A model generated the notes under the pieces. It worked only from the letters and a program-made list of their open reading frames with translations, did not search any database and was not told the DNA's origin. A DNA stretch of 64,000 nucleotides from Sphingomonas sp. BK235 (GTDB lineage Bacteria; Pseudomonadota; Alphaproteobacteria; Sphingomonadales; Sphingomonadaceae): the NCBI RefSeq assembly GCF_004345855.1, contig NZ_SLXN01000002.1, forward strand, positions 186,001 to 250,000, read 5' to 3'. Both the position numbers and the translations under genes were made by a program. Shown in pieces: positions 39,938-48,788 of the stretch; the stretch's first letter is position 1, and each line of letters starts with the position of its first letter.

Positions 39938-40273
39938 TCAATCGACCAGCATCGTTTCAGCGACGAACCGTTCGGCGTCCGGGATGTCCAGTTCGATCAC
40001 CCATAGGTCGGGGTCACGACGCCGTCGCAAACGCCAGTAATCCTCCACCGCGGCCGAGTCGCCATCGCTCGGACCCGCGGCGATCAGCACGTCGCGGTCG
40101 TCCATCCCGCGCATCCGCTCCACCGCACGCATCGAACGGCCGTCGCACAGCAGCACCAGCACCGCCCCGGACTGCGCCTCACCTGAGGCACGCACCACCG
40201 CCATGCCCCCGCTGTCGTTGACTCGCCTGAGCAGCGCGCCGACCGCGAGATGGGTGGGCAGCCGCGCGCTCAC
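39938..40273 (-). CDS. DUF1491 family protein
   Basis: 111 aa from GTG 40273, overlapping the thioesterase stop by 4 bp. The family pattern is visible: 'RLPTHLAVGALLRRVNDSGG', 'GAVLVLLCDGR', 'DVLIAAGPSDGDSAAVEDYW' and 'RRRRDPDLWVIELDIPDAER'. Small soluble alphaproteobacterial protein of unknown function. The string of 4-14 bp overlaps with the thioesterase and ptsN suggests one transcript. Confidence 0.88.
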   Translation of the reverse strand: MSARLPTHLAVGALLRRVNDSGGMAVVRASGEAQSGAVLVLLCDGRSMRAVERMRGMDDRDVLIAAGPSDGDSAAVEDYWRLRRRRDPDLWVIELDIPDAERFVAETMLVD

Positions 40274-40731
40274 GCCGCGGTCGCCGCGTAGCCGGGCAGG
40301 CTGGCAAGCGCGATCCGCGAGCGCATGAAAGTACCGGTGCCGCGCGCCACCTCCTCGCCGTCGACCGCGATCAACCGCGCCTCGGCGACGAAGACGCGGC
40401 GCTGCCCGCTGACCCAGCGCCCCTCCGCCACCACCTCGCCCTCGCCGAGCGGGCGCGTGAGCAGCAGGCTGAACTGGGTGGTGAGCAGGAAGCGGTCGGT
40501 CACCAGGCTGTTGCACGCGTAGAAGGCGGCATCGTCGAGCATCTTGAAATAGCTGGTGCCGTGCGCCGCCCCGGCGGCGTGAAAGTGGCGCTGATCGACG
40601 CGGAAGCGGATCCGCGCCACGCCGGGCTCGACGATCTCGAGCCGCGAGTCGAACAGGCGGTTGATCGGCGCCGCGGCGTACAGCGACTCCAGCGCGCGGT
40701 GATGCGCCGCGGCTCCCTCAGGCGGCGTCAC
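40270..40731 (-). CDS. PaaI/hotdog-fold thioesterase
   Basis: 153 aa from GTG 40731, which overlaps the ptsN end by 14 bp. Hotdog-fold features: 'RIRFRVDQRHFHAAGAAHGT' (the His and Gly of the catalytic helix entry), 'YFKMLDDAAFYACNSL' and 'LTTQFSLLLTRPLGEGEVVA'. Probably hydrolyses acyl-CoA or a related thioester; substrate unknown. The ribosome site is poor, in keeping with translational coupling. Confidence 0.85.
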   Translation of the reverse strand: MTPPEGAAAHHRALESLYAAAPINRLFDSRLEIVEPGVARIRFRVDQRHFHAAGAAHGTSYFKMLDDAAFYACNSLVTDRFLLTTQFSLLLTRPLGEGEVVAEGRWVSGQRRVFVAEARLIAVDGEEVARGTGTFMRSRIALASLPGYAATAA

Positions 40732-41188
40732 GCGTGTCGTCCGCGGTGAGCAGCGCGTAGATCGCGTCGGGCGAGCCCGCACCGCGCAACTTGGCGACCA
40801 AGGTGCGGTCGCGGAAGCGCCGCGCCACGCGGGCCAACGCCTTGAGATGCTCCCCGCCGGCGTGGGGCGGCGACAGCATCGCCACCACCACATCGACCGC
40901 GACGTCGTCGACCGCGGCGAAGCCGAGCGGTTGCGCCAGCCGCGCCACGATCAGCGCGACCCGCTGCATGCCCGCGAGCCGCGCGTGCGGGATCGCGACG
41001 CCGCCGCCGAAGCCGGTCGACCCCTCCTTCTCGCGCGCGGCCAGCCCCTCGGCGATGGCACGCGCGTCCAGCCCCACCCAGGGCGCGGCGAGCGCGCCGA
41101 GCTGGGTGAACAGGGCCTTCTTCGACGCCGCGGGCAGTCCCACGACGACGAGCTCGGGCACGAGCAGGTCGCTCAGGTCGGTCGCCAT
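40718..41188 (-). CDS. ptsN: PTS IIA-like nitrogen regulatory protein PtsN (EIIA-Ntr)
   Basis: 156 aa. The phosphorylated His is in 'GGGVAIPHARLAGM'. 'EGLAAREKEGSTGFGGGVAI' and 'VVAMLSPPHAGGEHLKALAR' are typical. PtsN receives phosphate from EI-Ntr/NPr and regulates potassium uptake, nitrogen and stress responses. Placement just after hpf matches the conserved hpf-ptsN pair that follows rpoN in many proteobacteria, though rpoN is not next to it here. Confidence 0.93.
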   Translation of the reverse strand: MATDLSDLLVPELVVVGLPAASKKALFTQLGALAAPWVGLDARAIAEGLAAREKEGSTGFGGGVAIPHARLAGMQRVALIVARLAQPLGFAAVDDVAVDVVVAMLSPPHAGGEHLKALARVARRFRDRTLVAKLRGAGSPDAIYALLTADDTRDAA

Positions 41189-41219
41189 GATCGGTGCCAG
41201 GTAGGTGGCCGCGCGCGCC

Positions 41220-41810
41220 TCAGCCAGCGCGCTGCGGCTCGACCCATCCGATCGTGCCGTCGCCGCGGCGATAGACCATGTTGTACGAACCCGTACCGGC
41301 GTTGCGGAACAGCAGCGCCTGGGTGTTGCGCAGGTCGAGCATCATCACCGCGTCGGAGACGCTCGCCTCGGGCACGTCGACACGGGTCTCGGCGATCACC
41401 AGCGGCGCGTCGCCGGCCTCGTCCTCGTCGGTCGACTCGGCGAACAGCGTGTAGCCGGCATTGTCATAGCCGTTGCTGTCCTTGTCGGCCTCGGCCGCGG
41501 CGTGCGCGGGGGCGCGATCCTTGAGGCGGCGGACATAGCGGCGCAGTTGCTTCTCGATCTTCTCGGCGGCACCGTCGAACGAGAGATGCGCATCATGCGC
41601 GTCGTGCCGCCCCTTCAGCACCAGGCCGCGCGTCACGTGCGCGACGATGTCGCAGGTGAAGCCATTGTCGTGCGGGCCCTTGCCGAAGGTGGTCTCGGCC
41701 GAGATGGCGCGCGCGAAATATTTGTCAGCGATACCCTGGAGCCGGTCCTGCACATGGGCCTTCAGCGCGTCGCCGATCGCCACCTGGTGACCTGATACCC
41801 GGATATCCAT
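41220..41810 (-). CDS. hpf: Ribosome hibernation factor HPF, long form
   Basis: 196 aa. The N-terminal S30AE domain ('MDIRVSGHQVAIGDALKAHV', 'FDGAAEKIEKQLRRYVRRLK') binds the 30S decoding centre. The C-terminal domain ('SDAVMMLDLRNTQALLFRN', 'VYRRGDGTIGWVEP') drives 100S dimer formation. Length and two-domain layout make this the long HPF. 31 bp upstream of ptsN in reading order. Confidence 0.95.
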   Translation of the reverse strand: MDIRVSGHQVAIGDALKAHVQDRLQGIADKYFARAISAETTFGKGPHDNGFTCDIVAHVTRGLVLKGRHDAHDAHLSFDGAAEKIEKQLRRYVRRLKDRAPAHAAAEADKDSNGYDNAGYTLFAESTDEDEAGDAPLVIAETRVDVPEASVSDAVMMLDLRNTQALLFRNAGTGSYNMVYRRGDGTIGWVEPQRAG

Positions 41811-41864
41811 ACGTTCTTCTCCATCGTTGCCGGTCGAGCCCCTGCCCGGCTGGTGCTAAGCGCG

Positions 41865-42560
41865 TCATCCGGACGCGTCGGCCCCCCACAGGGGTTCTTT
41901 GACCCCCTTCAGAAACGCGGCATGCGCGGCCAGTTCCGCCGCATTCGCCGAAAAGAGCCGCGGCGGCCGCGCGCGCGCCGGCGCCGGCACGCTGCTGGCG
42001 GTCGCGGCGGTCACCATGATCGGCTCGCTCACCAGCCCGAGCCCGATCTGCCGACCGCCCTGAAGCTCGACATAGACCTGCGCGAGCAGCTGCGCGTCGA
42101 GGAGCGCGCCGTGCAGCACGCGATGCGAGCGATCGATGCCGTAGCGGTTGCACAGCGCGTCGAGCGTGTGCTTGGCGCCGGGGTGGCGCGTGCGTGCGAG
42201 CTGGAGCGTGTCGACCATGCGCGAGCGGCACACCGCGGTGCGGCCGCAGCGTTCGAGCTCGCCGTTGAGGAAGGAGAAGTCGAACCCCGCATTGTGTGCG
42301 ATCAGCGGCGCGTCGCCGATGAACTCGAGCAACGCCTCGACCCCGAGCGCGAACACCGGGTGCTTGGAGAGGAAGTCAATGCGCAGCCCATGGATGCGCG
42401 CGGCCTCCTCGGGCATGTCGCGCTCAGGGTGGAAATAGGCGTGGAAGGTGCGCCCGGTCTCGCAGCGGTTGACCAGCTCGACGCAGCCGATCTCCACCAT
42501 CCGGTCGCCGCCGACGAAGCTCAGCCCCGTGGTCTCGGTATCGAAGACGATCTCGCGCAT
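41865..42560 (-). CDS. dnaQ: DNA polymerase III epsilon subunit, proofreading exonuclease
   Basis: 231 aa from ATG 42560. DEDDh exonuclease motifs: ExoI 'VFDTETTGLS', ExoII 'IAHNAGFDFSFL', ExoIII 'RVLHGALLDAQLLAQVYVEL'. The C-terminal tail ('PPRLFSANAAELAAHAAFLK') is the polymerase-contacting region. It proofreads replication with DnaE. In the leftward block ppsR-maf-aroE-coaE-dnaQ beside the predicted origin. Confidence 0.95.
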   Translation of the reverse strand: MREIVFDTETTGLSFVGGDRMVEIGCVELVNRCETGRTFHAYFHPERDMPEEAARIHGLRIDFLSKHPVFALGVEALLEFIGDAPLIAHNAGFDFSFLNGELERCGRTAVCRSRMVDTLQLARTRHPGAKHTLDALCNRYGIDRSHRVLHGALLDAQLLAQVYVELQGGRQIGLGLVSEPIMVTAATASSVPAPARARPPRLFSANAAELAAHAAFLKGVKEPLWGADASG

Positions 42561-42568
42561 GCGCAGCG

Positions 42569-43162
42569 TTATCGACCCGCCGCGGCGCGGGCGCAAGCGA
42601 TCAGGCGCAGCACCGCCGCGCGCGTCTCGGCGAGCGGCACGTCGGTGGCGATCACCGCGTTGGCGCGCGCGCGCTTCTCGGCGTCGGGCAGCTGGCGCGC
42701 GAGGATCGAGTCGAGCTTGGCCGCGGTCATGCCGGGTCGCGCCAGCGTGCGCTCGCGCTGCACCGCCGGCGCGGCGGACACCACCGCGACCTGATCGACC
42801 GCGGCGTCGCCTCCGGTCTCGAAGAGCAGCGGGACGTCGAGCACCACCAGCGGCGCGGCGGCGTGGCGCGCGAGAAAACGGGCGCGCTCGGCAGCGACCG
42901 CGGGGTGAACGATCGCCTCCAAGTCGCGCAGCGCGACTTCGTCCCCCAGCACGGCGGCGCCGAGCGCGGCGCGGTCGACCCCTGCCGCGCTGGTGGTCCC
43001 CGGAAAGCGCGCGGCGATCGCCGCGACCAGCGCGCCGCCCGGGCCTTGCAAGCGGTGGACCACCGCGTCGGCGTCGAACACGGGCACGCCCGCCTCGGCG
43101 AACATCCGCGCCACCGTGGTCTTGCCCATGCCGATCGAGCCGGTGAGCCCGAGCACGATCAT
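42569..43162 (-). CDS. coaE: Dephospho-CoA kinase
   Basis: 197 aa. P-loop 'GLTGSIGMGKTTVARMF', the substrate segment 'VPVFDADAVVHRL', 'LEAIVHPAVAAER' and 'VVLDVPLLFETGGD' are diagnostic. It makes the last step of coenzyme A synthesis. Eight bases before dnaQ and 7 bp after aroE in reading order. Confidence 0.96.
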   Translation of the reverse strand: MIVLGLTGSIGMGKTTVARMFAEAGVPVFDADAVVHRLQGPGGALVAAIAARFPGTTSAAGVDRAALGAAVLGDEVALRDLEAIVHPAVAAERARFLARHAAAPLVVLDVPLLFETGGDAAVDQVAVVSAAPAVQRERTLARPGMTAAKLDSILARQLPDAEKRARANAVIATDVPLAETRAAVLRLIACARAAAGR

Positions 43163-43169
43163 CGCGCGC

Positions 43170-43985
43170 TCACGCCAGCAGCAGCGCGCGCAATTGGTCG
43201 TCGCGCTCGCGCGGTGGCGCGGCGCCGAAGAACAGCTCGAACGCGAGCGCGGCCTGGCCGATCAGCATCTCCAGACCGTCGACCGTGTCGAGGCCGCGCG
43301 CGCGCGCGGCGGCGAGCAGCGGCGTCTCGAGCGGGGCATAGACGATGTCGTAGACGATCGCATCGTCGGGCAACGGATCGAGGTCGAGCGTCAGCGGCGG
43401 CTGCCCGGCCATGCCGAGCGCGCTGGTGTTGACCAGCAGCGTGGTATCGGGGCGCAGCCGCGCCTCGAGCGGGAGCGCATCGCCCTTGAGCCCGAAGCCG
43501 GCGAGCAGCGCGGCACCCTTGAGCGGCGTGCGATTGAGCAGGGTCACGCGCCCTACCCCCACCTTCGACAGCGCGAACAGCACCGCGCGCGCTGCGCCGC
43601 CAGCACCGACCACCGTGACCGCCGCGCCGGCGAGATCGAGGTCGGCGATCGGCGAGAGGAAGCCGGCGGCGTCGGTGTTGGTCGCGGCGAGCTTGCCCGA
43701 CTCGTCGCGGAACACGGTGTTGGCCGCGCCGATCGAGCCACGCACCCCGCCGGGATCGGGGACATGGTCGAGCGCCGCCACCTTGTGCGGCACGGTGACG
43801 TTGCAGCCGCGCCAGTCGGGGTCGCGCGCGCGCGCCGCGAAGAAGCGGCCGAGATCGTCCGCGGCCACCCGCTCGGCGCGATAGTCGCCCATGATCCCCA
43901 GCGCCTCCAGCCAGAAACGGTGGATCAGCGGCGACTTGGAATGCGCGATCGGGTCGCCGATCACCTCGGCATAGGGGATCGTCAC
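43170..43985 (-). CDS. aroE: Shikimate dehydrogenase
   Basis: 271 aa from GTG 43985, overlapping the maf stop by 4 bp. Substrate loop 'EVIGDPIAHSKSPLIH', catalytic region 'GCNVTVPHKVAALDH' (Lys), 'AANTVFRDESGKLAATNTDA' and NADPH-binding 'VTVVGAGGAARAVLFAL', 'LLNRTP'. Reduces dehydroshikimate in aromatic amino acid synthesis. Confidence 0.96.
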   Translation of the reverse strand: MTIPYAEVIGDPIAHSKSPLIHRFWLEALGIMGDYRAERVAADDLGRFFAARARDPDWRGCNVTVPHKVAALDHVPDPGGVRGSIGAANTVFRDESGKLAATNTDAAGFLSPIADLDLAGAAVTVVGAGGAARAVLFALSKVGVGRVTLLNRTPLKGAALLAGFGLKGDALPLEARLRPDTTLLVNTSALGMAGQPPLTLDLDPLPDDAIVYDIVYAPLETPLLAAARARGLDTVDGLEMLIGQAALAFELFFGAAPPRERDDQLRALLLA

Positions 43986-44569
43986 GTCGGCAGCACCTCG
44001 CGCGTGCGGAGATAGTCGAGCACCGGCAGCAGTGGCATGCCGAGCACGGTGAACTGACTGCCCGAGACCTTGGCGAAGAGCTGCACTCCCGGCCCCTCGA
44101 TCCGGTAGCAGCCCACACAGCCAGCGATCGCGGGCCATTCGGCGTCGAGATAGGTCTCGATGAACGCGTCGGACAGCCGCCGCACGACGATCCGCGCGGC
44201 GTCGACGACGCGCCACACCGGCCGGCCATTCTCCGCGATCACGGCGGCGCTGACCAGATCGTGATGACGCCCCGACATGCGCTTGAGATGATCGCGCGCC
44301 TCGTCGCGCGATGTCGGCTTGTCGAGCACGCTGCCGTCGTCGAGCACCGCGAGGCTGTCCGACCCGAGCACCAGCGCCCCGGGATGGCGCGCCGAGACCT
44401 TGAGCGCCTTCAATTCAGCGAGCGCGTCGGCGAGGTCGCGCGGGCGCGCGCCGGCCATCGCCGCCTTGAGCGCGGCCTCGTCGGCGTACGCCGGCTCGGC
44501 GGTGAACGGCACGCCGGCGGCGGAGAGCATGGCGGTGCGCGAGGCGCTCTGCGAGGCGAGGATCAGCAT
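43982..44569 (-). CDS. maf: Maf family nucleotide pyrophosphatase
   Basis: 195 aa. 'LILASQSASRTAMLSAAGVP' is the Maf opening; 'LVLGSDSLAVLDDGSVLDKP' and 'AGCVGCYRIEGPGVQLFAKV' carry the conserved acidic and Lys/Glu positions. The family hydrolyses modified or canonical NTPs; the sequence looks nearer to YceF (m7GTP) than to YhdE, but that split is tentative. Confidence 0.92.
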   Translation of the reverse strand: MLILASQSASRTAMLSAAGVPFTAEPAYADEAALKAAMAGARPRDLADALAELKALKVSARHPGALVLGSDSLAVLDDGSVLDKPTSRDEARDHLKRMSGRHHDLVSAAVIAENGRPVWRVVDAARIVVRRLSDAFIETYLDAEWPAIAGCVGCYRIEGPGVQLFAKVSGSQFTVLGMPLLPVLDYLRTREVLPT

Positions 44570-44574
44570 GTCGG

Positions 44575-45405
44575 TCAGTCCGTGGTGCGCGTGGCGGTAC
44601 CGCGGCGCTCGTTGACCAACGCGATGATCGCCGCCGCGGTCTCCTCGATCGAGCGGCGCGTGACGTCGATCACGGGCCAGCCGTTGTCGGCGAAGATGCG
44701 GCGCGCGAAGGCGATCTCGCGCGCCACCGCGTCCTGGTCGACGTAATCGGTCTCGGGCGCCTGGTTGAGCGAGAGCAGCCGGTTGCGCCGCACCTGGATC
44801 AGCCGGTCGGCGCTGGTCGTCAGCCCCACCACCAGCGGATAGTCGAGCGCGAACAGCGAGGCCGGCGGCGGGCTCTCCACCACGATCGGGATGTTGGCGG
44901 TCTTGTAGCCACGATTGGCGAGATAGATCGAGGTCGGCGTCTTGGACGAGCGGCTCACCCCGGCGAGGACGATATCGGCCTCCTCCCAGTCCTCGTGCGC
45001 GATCCCGTCGTCGTGCGCGATGGTGAACTGGATCGCGTCGACGCGCGCGAAATAGGCGGCGTCGAGCACGTGTTGGCGGCCCGGACGCGCCTTGGCCTGT
45101 TGGCCGAGCAGCATCGACAGCGCATCGTTGACCGGGTCGAGCGGCGCTACCGTCGGCAGCCCGAGCGCGCGGCAGCGATTCTCCAGCGCGGCGCGGGTGA
45201 CCGGGTTCACGAGCGTGAACACGACCAGCCCGGGGTTCTGCGCTATCTCCTGGAGGATGCGGTCGAGGTGCATCTCGGTGCGCACCATCGGCCAGAAATG
45301 CCGCACCGTCTCGACGTCGTCATATTGCGCCAGCGCCGCCTTGGCGATGTTCTCCAGCGTCTCGCCGGTGGAGTCGGAGAGCAGATGGAGGTGGAGGCGC
45401 ACCAT
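44575..45405 (-). CDS. ppsR: PEP synthase/PPDK regulatory protein (DUF299 kinase-pyrophosphorylase)
   Basis: 276 aa from ATG 45405. The P-loop 'LAGVSRSSKTPTSIYLANRG' and the opening 'LHLLSDSTGETLENIAKAAL' define the family. It adds and removes phosphate on pyruvate phosphate dikinase or PEP synthase with ADP/Pi. It is the first leftward gene beside the predicted origin, as in Caulobacter-type origin regions. Confidence 0.94.
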   Translation of the reverse strand: MVRLHLHLLSDSTGETLENIAKAALAQYDDVETVRHFWPMVRTEMHLDRILQEIAQNPGLVVFTLVNPVTRAALENRCRALGLPTVAPLDPVNDALSMLLGQQAKARPGRQHVLDAAYFARVDAIQFTIAHDDGIAHEDWEEADIVLAGVSRSSKTPTSIYLANRGYKTANIPIVVESPPPASLFALDYPLVVGLTTSADRLIQVRRNRLLSLNQAPETDYVDQDAVAREIAFARRIFADNGWPVIDVTRRSIEETAAAIIALVNERRGTATRTTD

Positions 45406-45419
45406 CCTCAGCCGCCTGG

Positions 45420-45720
45420 GGATCGAACTGTGGACAACATGGGGACGCGGGCTAGCGCAACTCGCCCGCGCCGCCAAGCGAGTGCCTCGACGGTGGATGA
45501 ATCCGATTCCATCCACAATCTCGTCCGCAGCCGCGATGTTCCTCCACAGCCTGTGGATAGCGGGGATGAGGAGCCGCGAATCCCTGACCCTGCGTCGGAC
45601 TCGCACCGTCAAGCTGTTGGCATTTCCGGTGACGGCGGATTAAGCCACCGCAACCCACGCGCCATCCGCATCAACAGCCTTCTTCGAGATTCTCTTCTCT
45701 GAAGGGGGCGAGGACGATCT
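45420..45720. other. Predicted chromosomal replication origin (oriC)
   Basis: No gene fits the 320 bp between ppsR and hemE. DnaA-box-like sites (consensus TTATNCACA) occur at 45429-45437 (TGTGGACAA, one mismatch on the minus strand), 45552-45560 (TGTGGATAG, one mismatch), 45509-45517 (CCATCCACA, two) and 45540-45548 (TCCTCCACA, two). Five GANTC sites, the CcrM methylation target, lie at 45499, 45505, 45578, 45598 and 45688. A pyrimidine-rich, more AT-containing stretch near 45665-45702 could be the unwinding element. Genes on both sides mostly point away, and hemE adjacency is the classic alphaproteobacterial arrangement. Confidence 0.8.
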
Positions 45721-45725
45721 CACCC

Positions 45726-46766
45726 GTGCCCACTCCCCCGATCGAGACCATCAAGCCGCTGTTGCGCACGCTCCGAGGCGAGCGGCAGGAGCGGCCGCCG
45801 CTGTGGTTGATGCGCCAGGCCGGGCGCTACCTTCCCGAATATCGCGCGCTGCGGGCCGAGAAGGGCGGCTTCCTCGCGCTCGCGACCGATCCCGAGGCCG
45901 CGGCCGAGGTGACGCTGCAGCCGATCCGCCGCTTCGGCTTCGACGGCGCGATCCTGTTCTCGGACATCCTGATGGTGCCCTGGGCGCTCGGGCAGGAGCT
46001 CAGCTTCGGCGCGGGCGAGGGGCCGCGGCTCGCGCCCGCGCTGGTCGACGCCGCGCTGGCGTCGCTCGCGCCGGTGCCGGCGCGGCTCGATCCGGTCTAC
46101 GCCACGGTGCGCCGCGTCGCCGCCGCGCTGTCGCCCGCGACCACCTTCCTCGGCTTCGCTGGCTCACCCTGGACGGTGGCGACCTACATGGTCGCGGGCC
46201 AGGGCAGCCGCGACCAGGAGGAGACGCGGCTGTTCGCCTATCGCGACCCCGCGGCCTTCGCGGCGATCATCGACGCGGTGGTCGCGCTCACGATCGACTA
46301 TCTCGCCACGCAGCTCGACGCCGGGGTCGAGGCGGTGCAGCTGTTCGACAGCTGGGCGGGCAGCCTCTCGCCCGAGCAGTTCGAGCGCTGGGTGATCGCG
46401 CCCAACCGCGCCATCGTCGACGGCCTGCGCGCGCGCCGCCCCGGCGCGACGATCATCGGCTTCCCCAAGGGCGCGGGCGGCAAGCTCCCCGCTTATGCCG
46501 CCGGCACGGCCGTCGACGCGATCGGGCTCGACGAGACCGTCGACCCCGCCTGGGCCGACCGCGTGCTACCGCCGGGGCTGCCGGTGCAGGGCAACCTCGA
46601 CCCGCTCGCGCTCCGAATCGGCGGCGCCGCGCTCGACCGCGGGATCGACCGCGTGCTCTCCGCCTTCCCCGAGCGGCCGCACGTGTTCAACCTGGGCCAT
46701 GGCATCGGCCAGCACACGCCGGTGGCGCACGTCGAGGATCTGGTCGCGCGCGTCCGCGGCGCGTAA
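45726..46766 (+). CDS. hemE: Uroporphyrinogen decarboxylase
   Basis: 346 aa from GTG 45726. 'PPLWLMRQAGRYLPEYRALR', 'PIRRFGFDGAILFSDILMVP', 'LGFAGSPWTVATYMVAGQGS', 'DSWAGSLSPEQFERWVIAPN' and 'HVFNLGHGIGQHTPVAHVED' are the family blocks. It makes coproporphyrinogen III in heme synthesis. First rightward gene from the predicted origin, followed by hemJ after 9 bp. Confidence 0.97.
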   Translation: MPTPPIETIKPLLRTLRGERQERPPLWLMRQAGRYLPEYRALRAEKGGFLALATDPEAAAEVTLQPIRRFGFDGAILFSDILMVPWALGQELSFGAGEGPRLAPALVDAALASLAPVPARLDPVYATVRRVAAALSPATTFLGFAGSPWTVATYMVAGQGSRDQEETRLFAYRDPAAFAAIIDAVVALTIDYLATQLDAGVEAVQLFDSWAGSLSPEQFERWVIAPNRAIVDGLRARRPGATIIGFPKGAGGKLPAYAAGTAVDAIGLDETVDPAWADRVLPPGLPVQGNLDPLALRIGGAALDRGIDRVLSAFPERPHVFNLGHGIGQHTPVAHVEDLVARVRGA

Positions 46767-46775
46767 GGGCGGAGC

Positions 46776-47237
46776 ATGACCATGGCGGGTTTCCTCGGCG
46801 CGACCTACGATTGGGTGAAGGCGGCGCACCTCATCTTCGTGATCTTCTGGATGGCAGGCATGTTCATGCTGCCGCGCTACCTCGTCTATCACCAGGAGGG
46901 TCTCGCCGACCCGGCCGAGGCGGCGCGCTGGGTCGAGCGCGAGGGCAAGCTGCGCGCGATCATCCTCACGCCCGCGATGATCCTGGTGTGGGTGCTCGGC
47001 ATCGCGCTCGCGCTCAACGCCGGCATCGCCGACGGTACGCCGGGGCTGGGCTGGCTCCACGCCAAGATCGCTTTGGTCGTGCTGCTGTCGGGCTATCACG
47101 GCTGGGCGGTGGGCTATGCGCGCAAGCTCGCCGCTGGCCGTGCGACGCTCTCGAACCGCGCGCTGCGGCTGGTCAACGAGGTGCCCGCGATCGCCGCGGT
47201 GCTGATCGTCATCCTGGTGATCGTGAAGCCGTTCTGA
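46776..47237 (+). CDS. hemJ: Protoporphyrinogen oxidase HemJ
   Basis: 153 aa with four membrane spans. 'DWVKAAHLIFVIFWMAGMFM' holds the conserved His and the 'LPRYLVYHQE' motif follows; 'LHAKIALVVLLSGYHGWAVG' has the second His/Lys set. HemJ catalyses the penultimate heme step in many alphaproteobacteria. The hemE-hemJ-rho order supports this over a copper-resistance CopD label. Confidence 0.92.
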   Translation: MTMAGFLGATYDWVKAAHLIFVIFWMAGMFMLPRYLVYHQEGLADPAEAARWVEREGKLRAIILTPAMILVWVLGIALALNAGIADGTPGLGWLHAKIALVVLLSGYHGWAVGYARKLAAGRATLSNRALRLVNEVPAIAAVLIVILVIVKPF

Positions 47238-47393
47238 GACCGCGCGCGCCGGCTTGACTAAGCCGCGGCCGACTCTTACCTCGCGGCTACGGCGCGATCG
47301 GTCCCGGTCTCCCGCCTCCTCTACAGCTTCGTATCTCGAGCGTATTCGCCGGCCGAGCTTCCCCCCACTCCCGAGCACATCGGACACGTCTAC

Positions 47394-48650
47394 ATGCATC
47401 TCAAGGATTTGAAGAAGAAGGCCCCGGCCGACCTCGTGCAGCTCGCAGAGGAGCTCGGGGTCGAGGGCGCGTCGACCCTGCGCAAGCAGGATCTGATGTT
47501 CGCCATCCTCAAGGTCCAGGCCGAGAACGGCGAGCAGATCATGGGCGAGGGCACGATCGAGGTGCTGCCCGACGGCTTCGGCTTCCTCCGCTCGGCGCAG
47601 GCCAATTATCTCGCCGGGCCGGACGACATCTACGTCAGCCCCAACCAGGTGCGGAAGCACGGCCTGCGCACCGGCGACACCGTCGAGGGCGAGATCCGCG
47701 GGCCCAAGGACGGCGAGCGCTATTTCGCGCTGGTGAAGATCACCCAGGTCAATTTCGAGGACCCTGAGCGCGTCCGCCACCGCGTCAATTTCGACAATCT
47801 GACGCCGCTCTACCCCGACGAGCGGCTCAAGATGGAGATCGAGGACCCGACGATCAAAGACCGGTCGGGCCGCGTGCTCGACGTGGTCGTGCCGATCGGC
47901 AAGGGTCAGCGCTGCCTCATCGTCGCCCCGCCGCGCGTCGGCAAGACGATCATGATGCAGAACATCGCGCGCGCGATCAGCCACAACCACCCCGAGGTGT
48001 TCCTGCTGGTGCTGCTCATCGACGAGCGCCCCGAGGAAGTCACCGACATGTCGCGCACGGTCAACGGCGAGGTGGTCTCGTCCACCTTCGACGAGCCGGC
48101 GACGCGCCACGTGCAGGTCGCCGAGATGGTGATCGAGAAGGCCAAGCGTCTGGTCGAGCACAAGAAGGACGTGGTGATCCTGCTCGACAACATCACCCGC
48201 CTCGGCCGCGCCTACAACACCGTGGTGCCCTCGTCGGGCAAGGTGCTGACCGGCGGTGTCGACGCCAACGCGCTGCAGCGCCCCAAGCGCTTCTTCGGCG
48301 CGGCGCGTAACATCGAGGAAGGCGGCAGCCTCACCATCATCTCGACCTCGCTGATCGATACCGGCAGCCGCATGGACGAGGTGATCTTCGAGGAATTCAA
48401 GGGCACCGGCAACGCCGAGATCGTGCTCGACCGCAAGGTCGCCGACAAGCGCATCTTCCCCGCGATCGACGTCGGCAAGTCCGGCACGCGCAAGGAGGAA
48501 CTGCTGGTCGAGAAGGACAAGCTCAGCAAGATGTGGGTGCTGCGCCGCATCCTGATGCAGATGGGCACCGTCGACGCGATGGAGTTCCTGCTCGGAAAGA
48601 TGAAGGATTCCAAGACGAACGACGATTTCTTCGACTCGATGAACCAGTGA
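47394..48650 (+). CDS. rho: Transcription termination factor Rho
   Basis: 418 aa. The N-terminal RNA-binding domain has '[20 protein letters not shown]' and '[20 protein letters not shown]'. The ATPase motor has Walker A '[17 protein letters not shown]', '[18 protein letters not shown]', and the Q/R loops '[20 protein letters not shown]'. No large insertion domain as found in actinobacterial Rho. The 156-bp leader may mediate the usual autogenous control; I see no separate element in it. Confidence 0.98.
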   Translation: MHLKDLKKKAPADLVQLAEELGVEGASTLRKQDLMFAILKVQAENGEQIMGEGTIEVLPDGFGFLRSAQANYLAGPDDIYVSPNQVRKHGLRTGDTVEGEIRGPKDGERYFALVKITQVNFEDPERVRHRVNFDNLTPLYPDERLKMEIEDPTIKDRSGRVLDVVVPIGKGQRCLIVAPPRVGKTIMMQNIARAISHNHPEVFLLVLLIDERPEEVTDMSRTVNGEVVSSTFDEPATRHVQVAEMVIEKAKRLVEHKKDVVILLDNITRLGRAYNTVVPSSGKVLTGGVDANALQRPKRFFGAARNIEEGGSLTIISTSLIDTGSRMDEVIFEEFKGTGNAEIVLDRKVADKRIFPAIDVGKSGTRKEELLVEKDKLSKMWVLRRILMQMGTVDAMEFLLGKMKDSKTNDDFFDSMNQ

Positions 48651-48732
48651 GCCGCGGTCGCACCCGCGGTCTTCGGAGCGGGCGTGACAGGCGGGTGAAG
48701 GCTCGCTCTGCGTAGCAGGCGGTAACTTTTCG

Positions 48733-48763
48733 CGGGCGGTGCGTTGGTTGGACGTGCCGCCCG
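48733..48763 (+). terminator. Hairpin downstream of rho
   Basis: cgggcgg (48733-48739) pairs with ccgcccg (48757-48763) around a 17-nt loop that can pair further (gcg/cgt), followed by 'ttcgtatctt'. It lies about 85 bp after the rho stop and 26 bp before the terC start. It may be a weak intrinsic terminator or part of the terC leader. Confidence 0.45.
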
Positions 48764-48788
48764 TTCGTATCTTCAGGGGAGTGACGTC

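Noticed and set aside
45640..45643. CtrA site in the predicted origin
   Set aside because: Only one TTAA is present; the TTAA-N7-TTAA pair required for a full CtrA site is missing.
48651..48788. Manganese (yybP-ykoY) riboswitch before the TerC gene
   Set aside because: I found none of the conserved internal-loop sequence expected of this riboswitch, only a hairpin.
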